Part shown: positions 54,224 to 63,220 of the stretch, piece by piece | How positions within the stretch are numbered: the first letter of the stretch is position 1 | Layout of the letters: each line of letters opens with the position of its first letter | From: Mycolicibacterium agri | GTDB lineage: Bacteria > Actinomycetota > Actinomycetes > Mycobacteriales > Mycobacteriaceae | Assembly: GCF_002553505.1 (NCBI RefSeq) | Contig: NZ_PDCP01000008.1 | Coordinates: 1 to 64,000, forward strand | Length of the DNA: 64,000 bases | Direction of reading: 5' to 3' | Position numbers and translations under genes: made by a program | The notes under the pieces: generated by a model | What the model saw: only the letters and a program-made list of their open reading frames with translations | What the model was told of the DNA's origin: nothing | The model's database searches: none

Positions 54224-57200
54224 CAGTCCATCGCCCTCAGCATCGGCAGCCACAGCCGGGCCGCGTACTCGTCGAGTCCGGCGTCGATCAGGACGCTCAG
54301 CCATGCGCCCCTGCCCCACGCCCGCTCGTGCGCGGGCTCGGCGTCCTCACCGGGATAGCGGTCCGACTTCCACTTGTAAAGCGCCGACCGTTCCGGGTCA
54401 CCGTGGGTGTGGCGGGCGTACGCCCACGCATACGAGGTCTTGACGGGCAGGGGCAGCGGTTGGCGGCGGCCCTCGTCATACAGCGCGACCAAATCGGCCA
54501 GCAGGTCCTTTGCATGTGAAGGGGCGCGCAGTGTCTCCTTGGCGGGCATGGTGCCCCGCTTGGCGCGGCCGATGCACACCGCGGCCCAGTCCCGAGACGG
54601 ATCGTGGGCGGCCAACGCCAGCAAAAAAATCCACGACTGCAGCATGTGGCGGCCGTCGAGCTTGGAGTATGTCACCGAGACCAGCCGCTGGCCGAACACC
54701 GGCGAGACCGTCCCCGACACTCGGCGCCCGTCCAGGTCGATGTCGACGTCGACGGCGCCGGGGTCGACGGTGCGGTAGGCCCGGGCCGCTTCGGCCAGCA
54801 GCGTTGACTGGTCGCGGATTTCGGTGGCGCGACGCCAGCCCAGCCGGCCCGGCGGCAGTGTGCCACGGCGCCATTCGGCCTCGCGCGCCTGATCGGGCGC
54901 CATGCCGCGGAGCATGTCGTCGAGCATCCGGTCGCCGACCGTCCACTCCTCGAGCGCGTTGATGTCGACGGGCATCGCGTCCTCGACGCCGTCGACCTCC
55001 CACGGCAGCGTGTACTCGAGCGCCCGGAAGAAGCCCTTCACGGGGTCGCGGAAGAACGAGGCGAGGTCGGCGAGCACCACGTCGTCGGGTGGTGGCGCGG
55101 GCAGCGGACCGGAGATGAACGGTGGCCGCTCGGCGCGGTCACCGCAGCGGGCCTCGGCGGCGTTGAGCACCGTCGAGTCGAACGTGAACGCGGTGCCGGG
55201 GACCAGCTCGCCGGGTATGACGTTGCGAGTGTCAAAGGGCTGCAACGGATGTTTGACGACGATGCGGTCGCGCACCCTGTGTTCCGTGGTGCGGTCGAGC
55301 GCGTCGAGAAGCTCGGCCAGCGGCACGGCGGGCGGGCGTTCCTGGCCGGAGTATTCGTTGGCGCCGGTGTAGGTGATGATCAGCTTCTCGGTCGCGGCGC
55401 CGATCGCGTCGAGCAGCAATTGCCGGTCCTCGGAACGGATGTCGCGTTCGCCGGTCATCGGGTTGCGTGCCAGCACATCGTCGCCGTCGACCACACCGAG
55501 GCGGGGGAAGACGCCGTCGTCGAGGCCGACGAGGCACACCACCCGATGCGGCACCGAACGCATCGGCACCATGGTGCACACCGTCAGCGTTCCGGTGCGG
55601 AAGTTGGCGCGGGTGGGCCGTCCGGCCAGATGCCGGTCGAGCAGCGCGCGAATGTCGGGCAGCCGCATCAGTGTTTCGGCACGCGGGCCCGCGTCGGCGA
55701 GCACGTCGCCGAACTCGCGCTGCAACTGGCTGATCTGCCAGGCGTCATCGTCGTCGACCCGGGCCAGCAGGTTGACGCCGTTCTCCAGAGCGGTGAGCCA
55801 TTCGCGCAACGGCTTTGCGCCGGTGAGTGATCCGACGACGTGGTGAAGGCGGTACACGAATTCGGCGAGTTGGCCGGCGAGCTCGACGCGGTTGCTGCTG
55901 ACGTCGTCGAGCGGCAGGGTGGTTTGGATCCAGGCGTGCGAGTCGTCGGACATCGCCACACCCGCGAGCACGCGGTCGATGCCGAAACACCATGTGTTCT
56001 GCACGAAGTCGACGCCGTAGGGTTTGCGGTGCTCGCGGTCGAAGCCCCAGCGGATGTTGGCCTGGCGCACCCAGCGGGTGATGTCTTCGAGGCTGTCGTC
56101 GGTGAAACCGAAGCAGGCCCGCACCGGCCCGGCGTGCGCGAGGTCGAGCACTTCGCTGGAGGTCGCGCGGCCGCCGGCGAGGGACAGCAGCTGCGATGCG
56201 ACCCGCAGCAGCGGATTGGTCTGCACCAGCGACCGGTCGGCCAGCCGCACCCGCAGCTTGTGCGCCGGGTGCACACCGTTGATCATGTCGCCGAGGCCGA
56301 AGCCGGCGACGATCAGCGGCGCGTAGGTCTCGATGTCGGGGCACATGACGAGGATGTCGCGGGGTTCGAGCGTCTCGTCGTCGGCGAGCAGGCCGAGCAG
56401 AACCTCACGCAGCACGTCGATTTGGCGGGCCGGGCCGTGGCAGCTATGCACCTGCACCGAGCGGTCGTCGGAGCGCAGCGTGCGGCCTTCGGGCCGCACG
56501 GCGTTGGCGGTGATGTCGGACTGCAGCCAGCCGAGGAGTGTGTCGGGCCGGTCGTTGCCGCCGAGGTATTCGTCGGTCTGCGGGTCGGGCGGCAGGCCGC
56601 GCTGCAGTTCGCGCAGGTCGCGGCCCAGGGTGGCCAGCAGCGGGTGACCGACCTCGCGGTGGCTGGTGTCCTCGCGACGGGGAATCTGGCCGTGCACGCC
56701 GTTGAGCTGCCGCCACAGGATGTCGCTGGGATGCGGCAGCCACAGGTGAAGGTCGTGATGGGTGGACAGCGCGTGCAGCAGTTCGATCTCGGTGCAGGGC
56801 AGCCGGGTGTAGCCGAACAGCGACAGGCGCTCAGGAAGGTCGGTGGGCGATTCCTGCAGGGTGGCAAGTGTTTTCGCGTGCTGGATGTGGGGCGGGTCGG
56901 CATCCACGCGATCGAGCAGCGCGCGCCACAGGTGCGGCTGCCAGGAGAGGTCGGCGTCGATGCCGGCGTCGTCGCCGTTCTCCCAGTCGATGAGCAGCTG
57001 CGGCCGCTGCCGCGCGTAGGACGCGAACAGGCCGGCGAGCCGCCGCGCCACGGCGTAGCGCCTGCCCATCCGCAGCTCGCGCTCCTCGCCGGATTCGAAG
57101 TGCCCGAGATGGGTGGCCAAGGGTTTGCACCAGTCGTCGTCGCAGCTGGCGTCGATGACGTCGAGCAGCGGCCAGACGAGCGTGTCGGGATGCCAGGGGT

Positions 57201-57564
57201 CACCGGCGGCCGAGCCGCCAATGGAGCCTGAGCCGGCCGAGCCGCCAATGGAGCCTGAGCTGGCCGAGCCGCCAATGGAGCCTGAGCCGGCCGAGCCGCC
57301 AATGGAGCCTGAGCCGGCGGTGCCGGTGATCTCGGCGATGAGCGAGCGCGGGTTGCGGAACGCGATGCCCGCGCAGATGCCGTCCTGCCCCGTCCCGCGG
57401 CCGAGGATGTGGGACAGCCGCTGGCTCAACCAGCGCTCGACGCCCTTGGCCGGGACGATGACGAGCTCTTCGGCGAACGGATCGTCCAGCGGATTCGAGA
57501 GCAGAGCGCCGAGGCCGTCAGCGAGGAGGTCAGTGCGTTCGGCACGGTGGAGATGAAGCGCCAT
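54223..57564 (-). CDS. recC: Exodeoxyribonuclease V gamma subunit RecC, with a Gly/Ser repeat insertion
   Basis: A 1113-aa subunit of RecBCD that stabilises the complex and scans for Chi. The N-terminus MALHLHRAERTDLLADGL and FAEELVIVPAKGVERWLSQRLSH are typical of RecC; MCPDIETYAPLI near 410 and GLDDGVFPRLGVVDGDD near 680 are conserved in the inactivated helicase domains. Residues about 83-118 are four GSGSIGGSA-type repeats inserted after FRNPRSLIAEITGTA, which is not a usual RecC feature. ATG at 57564. First gene of the operon; recB follows with overlapping TGATG. Confidence 0.94.
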   Translation of the reverse strand: MALHLHRAERTDLLADGLGALLSNPLDDPFAEELVIVPAKGVERWLSQRLSHILGRGTGQDGICAGIAFRNPRSLIAEITGTAGSGSIGGSAGSGSIGGSASSGSIGGSAGSGSIGGSAAGDPWHPDTLVWPLLDVIDASCDDDWCKPLATHLGHFESGEERELRMGRRYAVARRLAGLFASYARQRPQLLIDWENGDDAGIDADLSWQPHLWRALLDRVDADPPHIQHAKTLATLQESPTDLPERLSLFGYTRLPCTEIELLHALSTHHDLHLWLPHPSDILWRQLNGVHGQIPRREDTSHREVGHPLLATLGRDLRELQRGLPPDPQTDEYLGGNDRPDTLLGWLQSDITANAVRPEGRTLRSDDRSVQVHSCHGPARQIDVLREVLLGLLADDETLEPRDILVMCPDIETYAPLIVAGFGLGDMINGVHPAHKLRVRLADRSLVQTNPLLRVASQLLSLAGGRATSSEVLDLAHAGPVRACFGFTDDSLEDITRWVRQANIRWGFDREHRKPYGVDFVQNTWCFGIDRVLAGVAMSDDSHAWIQTTLPLDDVSSNRVELAGQLAEFVYRLHHVVGSLTGAKPLREWLTALENGVNLLARVDDDDAWQISQLQREFGDVLADAGPRAETLMRLPDIRALLDRHLAGRPTRANFRTGTLTVCTMVPMRSVPHRVVCLVGLDDGVFPRLGVVDGDDVLARNPMTGERDIRSEDRQLLLDAIGAATEKLIITYTGANEYSGQERPPAVPLAELLDALDRTTEHRVRDRIVVKHPLQPFDTRNVIPGELVPGTAFTFDSTVLNAAEARCGDRAERPPFISGPLPAPPPDDVVLADLASFFRDPVKGFFRALEYTLPWEVDGVEDAMPVDINALEEWTVGDRMLDDMLRGMAPDQAREAEWRRGTLPPGRLGWRRATEIRDQSTLLAEAARAYRTVDPGAVDVDIDLDGRRVSGTVSPVFGQRLVSVTYSKLDGRHMLQSWIFLLALAAHDPSRDWAAVCIGRAKRGTMPAKETLRAPSHAKDLLADLVALYDEGRRQPLPLPVKTSYAWAYARHTHGDPERSALYKWKSDRYPGEDAEPAHERAWGRGAWLSVLIDAGLDEYAARLWLPMLRAMD
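57209..57316 (-). repeat. 27-bp coding minisatellite in recC, four units
   Basis: Four units of 27 bases (57209, 57236, 57263, 57290) are identical except for one base in the second (CTG for CCG). On the coding strand each encodes a nine-residue Gly/Ser/Ala/Ile repeat. Near identity implies a recent expansion, and the 27-base unit keeps the frame. Confidence 0.9.
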
Positions 57565-57806
57565 CGCGGGCCAGACTACGGCCTCGCTCTGACACGGTGA
57601 GGCGATCGGGGGAAGTTTGCTCGGGCGCGTCGTTCGGCCGGCCCCCGGACCTGGCCGGCCGGCGAATACCCGGGCTGGCGTACACGCGCGGACCGACCGC
57701 AGTCGGCGAACCCGGCCGGGCCCGTTCGGCGCCTATCAACTTTGGTTATCAGCCCATCGAGAAAGCTAACTTCCGCCTGGGTCGGGCCCTCGTTACGTTT
57801 CGCTGC

Positions 57807-59315
57807 ATGACCCACGAGCCAACGACGACCGACGGGCCCGCCTACGCCACCCTTCCCCCCGACGGAGGTGCAGAATCGCCGGAGTCGAAACGAAATGGTC
57901 TCCAAGGCGACGCCATCGGTCTTGTCGGGGCCACAATGCTCGGGATCGTCATCATGGGCCCCGCTCTGGCGGTGTTGTTCTCGTGGGGATACATGATCCC
58001 CAGCGTGGGCAGGTCAACCGCGGTGTTGTTCATCATGGGCCTGGCGCTGACGCTGCCGACGGCCTACAGCTACGCGGCCATCAACCGCCGTATGCCATCG
58101 GCCGGCGCAATCTACAAATGGGCTTCGCGACTTCTCAGCCCGACCGTGGGGATCGCGGCCGGATTCTGCGGCGTGTTCTTCTACGGCTTCATCGTGGCCT
58201 TCACGTTTCCGCTGCAGGCACAGTTCGTTGCCGATCTCTTCAGGAACTCCTCACCCGTCCTGTTCGCCGTGATCGCGGTAACCACTTTGCTGCTCGCACT
58301 ACCGCTCACGTATCGCGGTGTCAGCCTTGGCCTCAAGACCGCGATCATCATGACCGTCATCGAGGTCCTGATCGTCGTTCTCGTTGCCGCCGTCGCGTTC
58401 TTCCGGTCGGGTACCGGCCAGGTGTCGCTCGAGCCGCTGGATCCGACGCGGCTGCCGGGGCTGACAACCCTTATGCCGGCCTTGGTGCTTGCGTTTCTCG
58501 CCTACACCGGCTACGACGCGATTTCGACGATCGCTGAAGAGACGAAAGCGGCGCGCAGCCTGATCCCGAAGGCGACGATTCTGTCAGCCGTTGCGGTGGG
58601 CGTGTTTTGGGTCGTCATATCCACTGTCCTCAGCAACGCTCTCAGCCCGGAGGCGTATCAAGCCGCCCTCGACGAAGGGGGCTTCCCCCTCGGCGCCGCT
58701 GCGGAGGTCGCATTCGGTGAGACGGGCCGCGTTATCACCGACATCATGGGCATGGAAGCGACCTTCGCCTTGACACTGGGCGCCTTCATCGGCAGTACCC
58801 GGATCCTTTACCGCATGGGTCGCGACGGTGTGCTCTCCGAGCGGTTCGGAGCAGTGCACTCGAAGTTCAAGACCCCGTGGTTCAGCATCACCGCCATCAC
58901 CGCATTCGTCGTCATTGTCGACGTCGTCCTGGCGTTCTACCTGTCGGTGAGCATTGATATCTCGCTGTGGGTCGTCAACGCGGTGGCCTTCTTCTCGATG
59001 TCCACCTATCTCCTCATCAATGTGTGTAATCCGCTTCTGTTCCTGCGCCGCTACCGCACAGAATTCCACTGGCTCTGGAACGGAGTAATACCGATGACCG
59101 GCATAGCGGCCGTCGGATGGTTCTTCTATAAGGGGTTTTTCGATGCACTGTGGCATGTCGACGGCAAGCTCGGCAGGAGCACGGTATGGGTGTGCCTGAC
59201 GCTTCTGACAGCGATCGTCGGTGTCAGCGCATTGATCTCCCGACGGCCCGGTGTCAAAGAAGCTGCCCGGTCGGAGGATTCCGATGACAATGTCGTAACG
59301 GACAACGCACGATGA
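57807..59315 (+). CDS. APC-family permease
   Basis: A 502-aa inner-membrane amino acid/amine transporter with about 12 hydrophobic segments. APC features include GDAIGLVGATMLGIVIMGPAL at helix 1, AINRRMPSAGAIYKWASRLLSP, and TGYDAISTIAEETKAARSLIPKAT, the conserved Glu-containing loop. ATG at 57807 is the best start; the frame is open back to 57597 but upstream residues are Arg/Pro-rich and unlike a protein start. It overlaps the CocE-like gene by 4 bases (ATGA) and so leads a coupled three-gene operon, likely importing a peptide- or ester-like substrate. Confidence 0.88.
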   Translation: MTHEPTTTDGPAYATLPPDGGAESPESKRNGLQGDAIGLVGATMLGIVIMGPALAVLFSWGYMIPSVGRSTAVLFIMGLALTLPTAYSYAAINRRMPSAGAIYKWASRLLSPTVGIAAGFCGVFFYGFIVAFTFPLQAQFVADLFRNSSPVLFAVIAVTTLLLALPLTYRGVSLGLKTAIIMTVIEVLIVVLVAAVAFFRSGTGQVSLEPLDPTRLPGLTTLMPALVLAFLAYTGYDAISTIAEETKAARSLIPKATILSAVAVGVFWVVISTVLSNALSPEAYQAALDEGGFPLGAAAEVAFGETGRVITDIMGMEATFALTLGAFIGSTRILYRMGRDGVLSERFGAVHSKFKTPWFSITAITAFVVIVDVVLAFYLSVSIDISLWVVNAVAFFSMSTYLLINVCNPLLFLRRYRTEFHWLWNGVIPMTGIAAVGWFFYKGFFDALWHVDGKLGRSTVWVCLTLLTAIVGVSALISRRPGVKEAARSEDSDDNVVTDNAR

Positions 59316-61039
59316 CTCACCAACAGCGCTTCAAGCAACCCGTGGTTGACTCAGACGACGGCGACGGTCAGCGCGGCCGCGACTCGGTGATCATCGAGTA
59401 CGACGTCCCTTCGGTCATGCGTGACGGTGTAACCCTGCGTGCCAACATCTTTCGACCCAACACAGCAGGCCAGTACCCAACCGTCCTGGTGCGCACGCCA
59501 TACGACAAGAATGTTCAGCAGCCCGAGATGGATCCGGCGCTATGGGCGCGGCGCGGGTTTCAGGTGATCATTCAGGACACACGCGGCCGGTTTGCTTCCG
59601 AAGGTCGCTGGGAGCCGTTTCTTTTCGAGGCGCAGGACGGCTACGACTCGGTTGAGTGGGCAGCTTCTTTACCAACGTCGAATGGGGCTGTCGGCATGGC
59701 CGGTGCCAGCTATTGCGGCAACGTGCAATGGTTGGCTGCTGGTGCGCAGCCGCCGCCGCTCGCCGCGATCGCGCCGACGTTTTCCTGGTCGGATGCCCGC
59801 GACGGCCTGCTCTCGCGTGGCGGTGCGCTCGAGCTGGGCCTGGCCTTGTACTGGGCTGTGGAGAACGGATTCGATGTCATCGCTCGCTCAGTGAAGTCCG
59901 AGGTCGAGGCGGACAGTCGCGGTGAGCTTCTCAGACGTGAGTGGGATCAGCTGGCCGAACGCGGATACTGGGAACTTCCCGTCAACGACGTTGCGATCCT
60001 TCGGCGCCACGGCATTCCCACCTTGACCGGCATCCGGCCCATCGACGATGACCGCGTGGCTGATGTCAGCACTGTCGAGCACCGCAACGTCACCGTGCCG
60101 GTCTTCCACACAGGCGGCTGGTACGACATCTTCCTTGGCGGCACGCTGCGCAACTTCACAGCCATGCGCGCTCTGGGGCACCAGTCCCGATTGATGGTCG
60201 GGCCGTGGAGTCATGATGTCCACCGAGACCCGATCGGCCAGCGGCGCTTCGGAATGCTGGCTTCGATGGATGGGGCGCCCTCTCATCCGCAAGGTGATTG
60301 GACTGAGGCACAATGCGATTGGTTCTCAGCGCACCTCGCTCCAGAGGAAGTTGAGTCTCAAGAGGCGGCGCCGATCCGCATATTCGTCATGGGCCGAAAC
60401 TACTGGCGTGACGAACAAGAATGGCCACCCGAGCGAGCGATCCGTCAACGGTGGTATCTGCTTCCAGACGGGGATCTCCGCCCGAAAACGCCGCTGGACG
60501 CGGACGCCGATGTCGAGTTCGAATACGATCCCGCTCGCCCAGTGCCGACCATCGGTGGCCACGGTGTGCCGGTGAACGACTACACGGCGGGGCCATTCGA
60601 TCAAACCGCTATCGAATCCCGCGGGGACGTCCTGGTTTTCAGTTCGGCGCCGTTGGTTGCGGATCTGGAAGTGACCGGGGAGATCCGCGTCGTCCTCTGG
60701 GCGTCAAGCTCGGCTCCGTCGACTGATTGGGTGGCGCGACTCTGCGATGTGCATCCGGACGGGCGCTCCTTCAACATCTGCGACGGAATCTGCCGAGCGG
60801 ACGCTGCTGACGGGTGGCGCCGCTACGAAATCGACCTGTGGGCGACAAGCAATGTCTTCTTGGCCGGCCACCGGCTGCGTGTGCACGTGACTAGCAGTTC
60901 GTTCCCGAGGTGGGATCGAAACTTGAACACCGGCAACCAACTGCGCGCCGAATACCACGTTGCCGCCCAACGCATCGGAGTGGGCGGGGCGCGGGCCTCG
61001 TACCTCGATCTGCCTGTGATCGAGCAAGACAGCGCGTGA
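59312..61039 (+). CDS. CocE/NonD-family hydrolase (S15 acylase)
   Basis: A 575-aa alpha/beta-hydrolase of the X-Pro dipeptidyl-peptidase/cocaine-esterase family. The N-terminus has VMRDGVTLRANIFRP and VLVRTPYDKN; nucleophile Ser lies in GASYCG near 132; the C-terminal jelly-roll domain includes VTGEIRVVLWASSSAPSTDW and HRLRVHVTSSSFPRWDRN, typical of the family. Cytoplasmic, no signal peptide. It probably cleaves an ester or amide imported by the coupled permease. Its stop overlaps the next start (TGATG). Confidence 0.9.
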   Translation: MTHQQRFKQPVVDSDDGDGQRGRDSVIIEYDVPSVMRDGVTLRANIFRPNTAGQYPTVLVRTPYDKNVQQPEMDPALWARRGFQVIIQDTRGRFASEGRWEPFLFEAQDGYDSVEWAASLPTSNGAVGMAGASYCGNVQWLAAGAQPPPLAAIAPTFSWSDARDGLLSRGGALELGLALYWAVENGFDVIARSVKSEVEADSRGELLRREWDQLAERGYWELPVNDVAILRRHGIPTLTGIRPIDDDRVADVSTVEHRNVTVPVFHTGGWYDIFLGGTLRNFTAMRALGHQSRLMVGPWSHDVHRDPIGQRRFGMLASMDGAPSHPQGDWTEAQCDWFSAHLAPEEVESQEAAPIRIFVMGRNYWRDEQEWPPERAIRQRWYLLPDGDLRPKTPLDADADVEFEYDPARPVPTIGGHGVPVNDYTAGPFDQTAIESRGDVLVFSSAPLVADLEVTGEIRVVLWASSSAPSTDWVARLCDVHPDGRSFNICDGICRADAADGWRRYEIDLWATSNVFLAGHRLRVHVTSSSFPRWDRNLNTGNQLRAEYHVAAQRIGVGGARASYLDLPVIEQDSA

Positions 61040-61893
61040 TGGCGGTCACGACGGGAGTCGTCCTGGCGGGCGGAGGGCTAGCGGGAATCGCGTGGGAAGC
61101 AGGAGTGCTCACCGGGATTGCCGACATCGACCCTGAATTGGCCGCTCGGATCGGGACGGCCGACGTGATAGTGGGCAGTTCGGCGGGCTCGGTCGTGGCC
61201 GCTCATCTCAGCGGTCCGGCTGCGCTCTACGGCCTGTACCTGAGCCAACTCACGGATCAGACCGCCGAGATTGAGATCAATTTCGACGAGACGTCCTATC
61301 AGAGAACTGTTCTGGACGTGACCACGGGAGCGCATTCAGTGCGCGAGTATCGGATGCGCCTTGTTGCTCTCGCGCGCGGGACAGAGACGGTAGCGCAGAG
61401 TCGAAGACGGGAAGTCGTCGGCGCGCGGATGACGGCAGCGGCCTCCTGGCCAGCACAACGGAATCTATGGATTACCGCCATTGATGCGAATAGCGCCGAG
61501 CGCGTTGTCTTTACCGGCGAGGATGGCATCGAGTTGGCAGACGCTGTGACGGCGAGTTGTGCGATCCCTGGCATATGGCCTCTCGCCGTGATCAACGGGT
61601 GCCAATTCATCGACGGTGCGACCCCGTCGGTGACGAACGCCGATCTGGCCGGAGGCTGCGATCAAGTCCTCGTTATCACTCCGCTCACCGGACCGACGAC
61701 GCGGTGGTGGGACCTCCGAGCCGAGATCGCCGCACTTGCACCCGCCCGAGTCGCCGTCATCCAAGCGGACCGGAGCACGGTGCCGCTGTTCATGGATAAT
61801 CCGTTGTCGCCGAGGTGTCGGCGTCCCGCCGCTCAGGCTGGACGCGCTCTAGGTCGGCGGACGGCGCGATGGCTCGCAGAGTGGATACGTTGA
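61039..61893 (+). CDS. Patatin-like phospholipase
   Basis: A 284-aa patatin-like lipid acyl hydrolase. The oxyanion motif is VLAGGGLAGIAWEAGVL, the Ser nucleophile lies in GSSAGS near residue 45 and the catalytic Asp in DGA near 191. Length is normal for bacterial patatin-like proteins. ATG 61039 shares its A with the preceding TGA, so it is translationally coupled to the CocE-like gene. No signal peptide is seen. Substrate: phospholipid or another acyl ester. Confidence 0.9.
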   Translation: MAVTTGVVLAGGGLAGIAWEAGVLTGIADIDPELAARIGTADVIVGSSAGSVVAAHLSGPAALYGLYLSQLTDQTAEIEINFDETSYQRTVLDVTTGAHSVREYRMRLVALARGTETVAQSRRREVVGARMTAAASWPAQRNLWITAIDANSAERVVFTGEDGIELADAVTASCAIPGIWPLAVINGCQFIDGATPSVTNADLAGGCDQVLVITPLTGPTTRWWDLRAEIAALAPARVAVIQADRSTVPLFMDNPLSPRCRRPAAQAGRALGRRTARWLAEWIR

Positions 61894-61910
61894 ACCGCCT
61901 CCTTTCCGTG

Positions 61911-61950
61911 GCGCCTTGCGCTGGTCCGAGGCGCCTTGCGCTGGTCCGAG
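61911..61950. repeat. Direct duplication of 20 bp
   Basis: GCGCCTTGCGCTGGTCCGAG is repeated exactly twice, back to back, 18 bases after the patatin stop. It lies upstream of the HD-domain gene and may bear on its promoter; TATAGA follows at 61954. Confidence 0.85.
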
Positions 61951-62022
61951 TCGTATAGAGGGGTGCCGCCCGGCTCGGCGAACGTGGCCAGTGCCACAGT
62001 GGGGGAGGAGAATGGAGTCACC

Positions 62023-62634
62023 ATGAGCGAGATGACGACGTCGCCGCGGCTGGGCCCGAAGTTCCAGGAGGCCTTGGGTTATGCCGCCGAGCTGCACAAC
62101 ACCCAGACCCGCAAGGCCAGCGCGGTCCCGTACGTGGGGCATCTGTTGTCGGTCGCCGGCCTGATCATCGAGGCCGACGGCAGCGAGATCGAAGTGATTG
62201 CGGCGCTGCTGCACGACGCGGCCGAAGATCAGGGCGGCGACGCGACGCTGGCCGAGATCGAGGAGCGGTTCGGCGCCGAGGTCGCGGCGATCGTCGAGGA
62301 GTGCAGCGACACCGTCGTCACGCCGAAGCCGCCGTGGCGTGAGCGCAAGGAGAACTACATCGCGCACCTGGATGAGGTGTCGGACAGTACGATTCGGGTG
62401 TCGATGGCCGACAAGCTCGACAACGCCAGGGCGATTCTGCGGGACCTGCGCCGGGAAGGCCCGAGCGTGTGGAAGCGGTTCAACACCGACAATCCGCACG
62501 ACCATCTCTGGTACTACCGGTCGCTGCTGGAGGTGTATCGACGCCGCAGCGACAGCTGGCTGGTCGAGGAGCTGGCGCGGGTGATTCGGACGCTCGAAGA
62601 CGAGATCGGGCCGCCGATCGCCAGCACCGTGTAA
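62023..62634 (+). CDS. HD-domain phosphohydrolase-like protein
   Basis: A 203-aa protein with the HD metal-binding motifs: VPYVGHLLSVAGLI (His), LLHDAAEDQGGDATLAEIEERFG (HD) near residue 63 and MADKLDNARAILRD (Asp). This arrangement is like the short (p)ppGpp hydrolase/MESH1 and RelA-type HD domains, so a nucleotide phosphohydrolase role is likely but unproven. ATG 62023 follows GGAGTCACC; upstream in-frame sequence is not protein-like. Monocistronic. Confidence 0.85.
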   Translation: MSEMTTSPRLGPKFQEALGYAAELHNTQTRKASAVPYVGHLLSVAGLIIEADGSEIEVIAALLHDAAEDQGGDATLAEIEERFGAEVAAIVEECSDTVVTPKPPWRERKENYIAHLDEVSDSTIRVSMADKLDNARAILRDLRREGPSVWKRFNTDNPHDHLWYYRSLLEVYRRRSDSWLVEELARVIRTLEDEIGPPIASTV

Positions 62635-62755
62635 CCGCACGTTCTCCGATTTGCGGCAGGGGTCGTTGTCTTGGCGCGCAACCACGACCATGGCCGCAGA
62701 AACCAAGGGACAACGACGCGTGGCGGATGCCCGCCGACCGGTCGATGATTGATGG

Positions 62756-63214
62756 ATGACCACCAGAGCCGAAATCACCGAACAGATCGTCGTTGCCCGC
62801 TTGGCGAAGGGGTTGACCTGGCAGCAGCTGGCCGACGCCATCGGCAAGCCGGTCGTCTGGACCACCGCGGCGCTTCTCGGCCAGCACCCCATCCCGCCCG
62901 AGCACGGCAAGACCCTCGTCGAGATGCTCGGCCTCGACGAGTCGGCGGTGCCGGTGCTGGCGGGTGTGCCGATGCGCGGCGGCCTGCCGACGGCGGTGCC
63001 GACCGACCCGACCATCTACCGCTTCTATGAAGCGCTGCAAGTCTACGGCGGTGCCATCAAAGAGCTGATCCACGAACAGTTCGGTGACGGCATCATGAGC
63101 GCGATCACCTTCAGCGTCAGCGTCGACAAGAAGCCGCACCCCGCGGGCGACCGCGTCGTCGTCACGTTCGACGGGAAGTTCCTGCCCTACGACTGGACCG
63201 CCGCCGAGGGTTAG
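62756..63214 (+). CDS. cynS: Cyanase (cyanate hydratase)
   Basis: A 152-aa enzyme converting cyanate and bicarbonate to ammonia and CO2. The N-terminal helical domain (residues 1-75) is followed by the decamer-forming active-site domain. The catalytic triad is visible as Arg89, Glu92 (YRFYEALQVYG) and Ser115 (IMSAITFS), with the same spacing as Arg96, Glu99 and Ser122 of the E. coli enzyme. No carbonic anhydrase or cyanate transporter gene lies next to it. It is convergent with the SLC13-like gene, with 6 bases between stops. Confidence 0.95.
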   Translation: MTTRAEITEQIVVARLAKGLTWQQLADAIGKPVVWTTAALLGQHPIPPEHGKTLVEMLGLDESAVPVLAGVPMRGGLPTAVPTDPTIYRFYEALQVYGGAIKELIHEQFGDGIMSAITFSVSVDKKPHPAGDRVVVTFDGKFLPYDWTAAEG

Positions 63215-63220
63215 CCCGCA

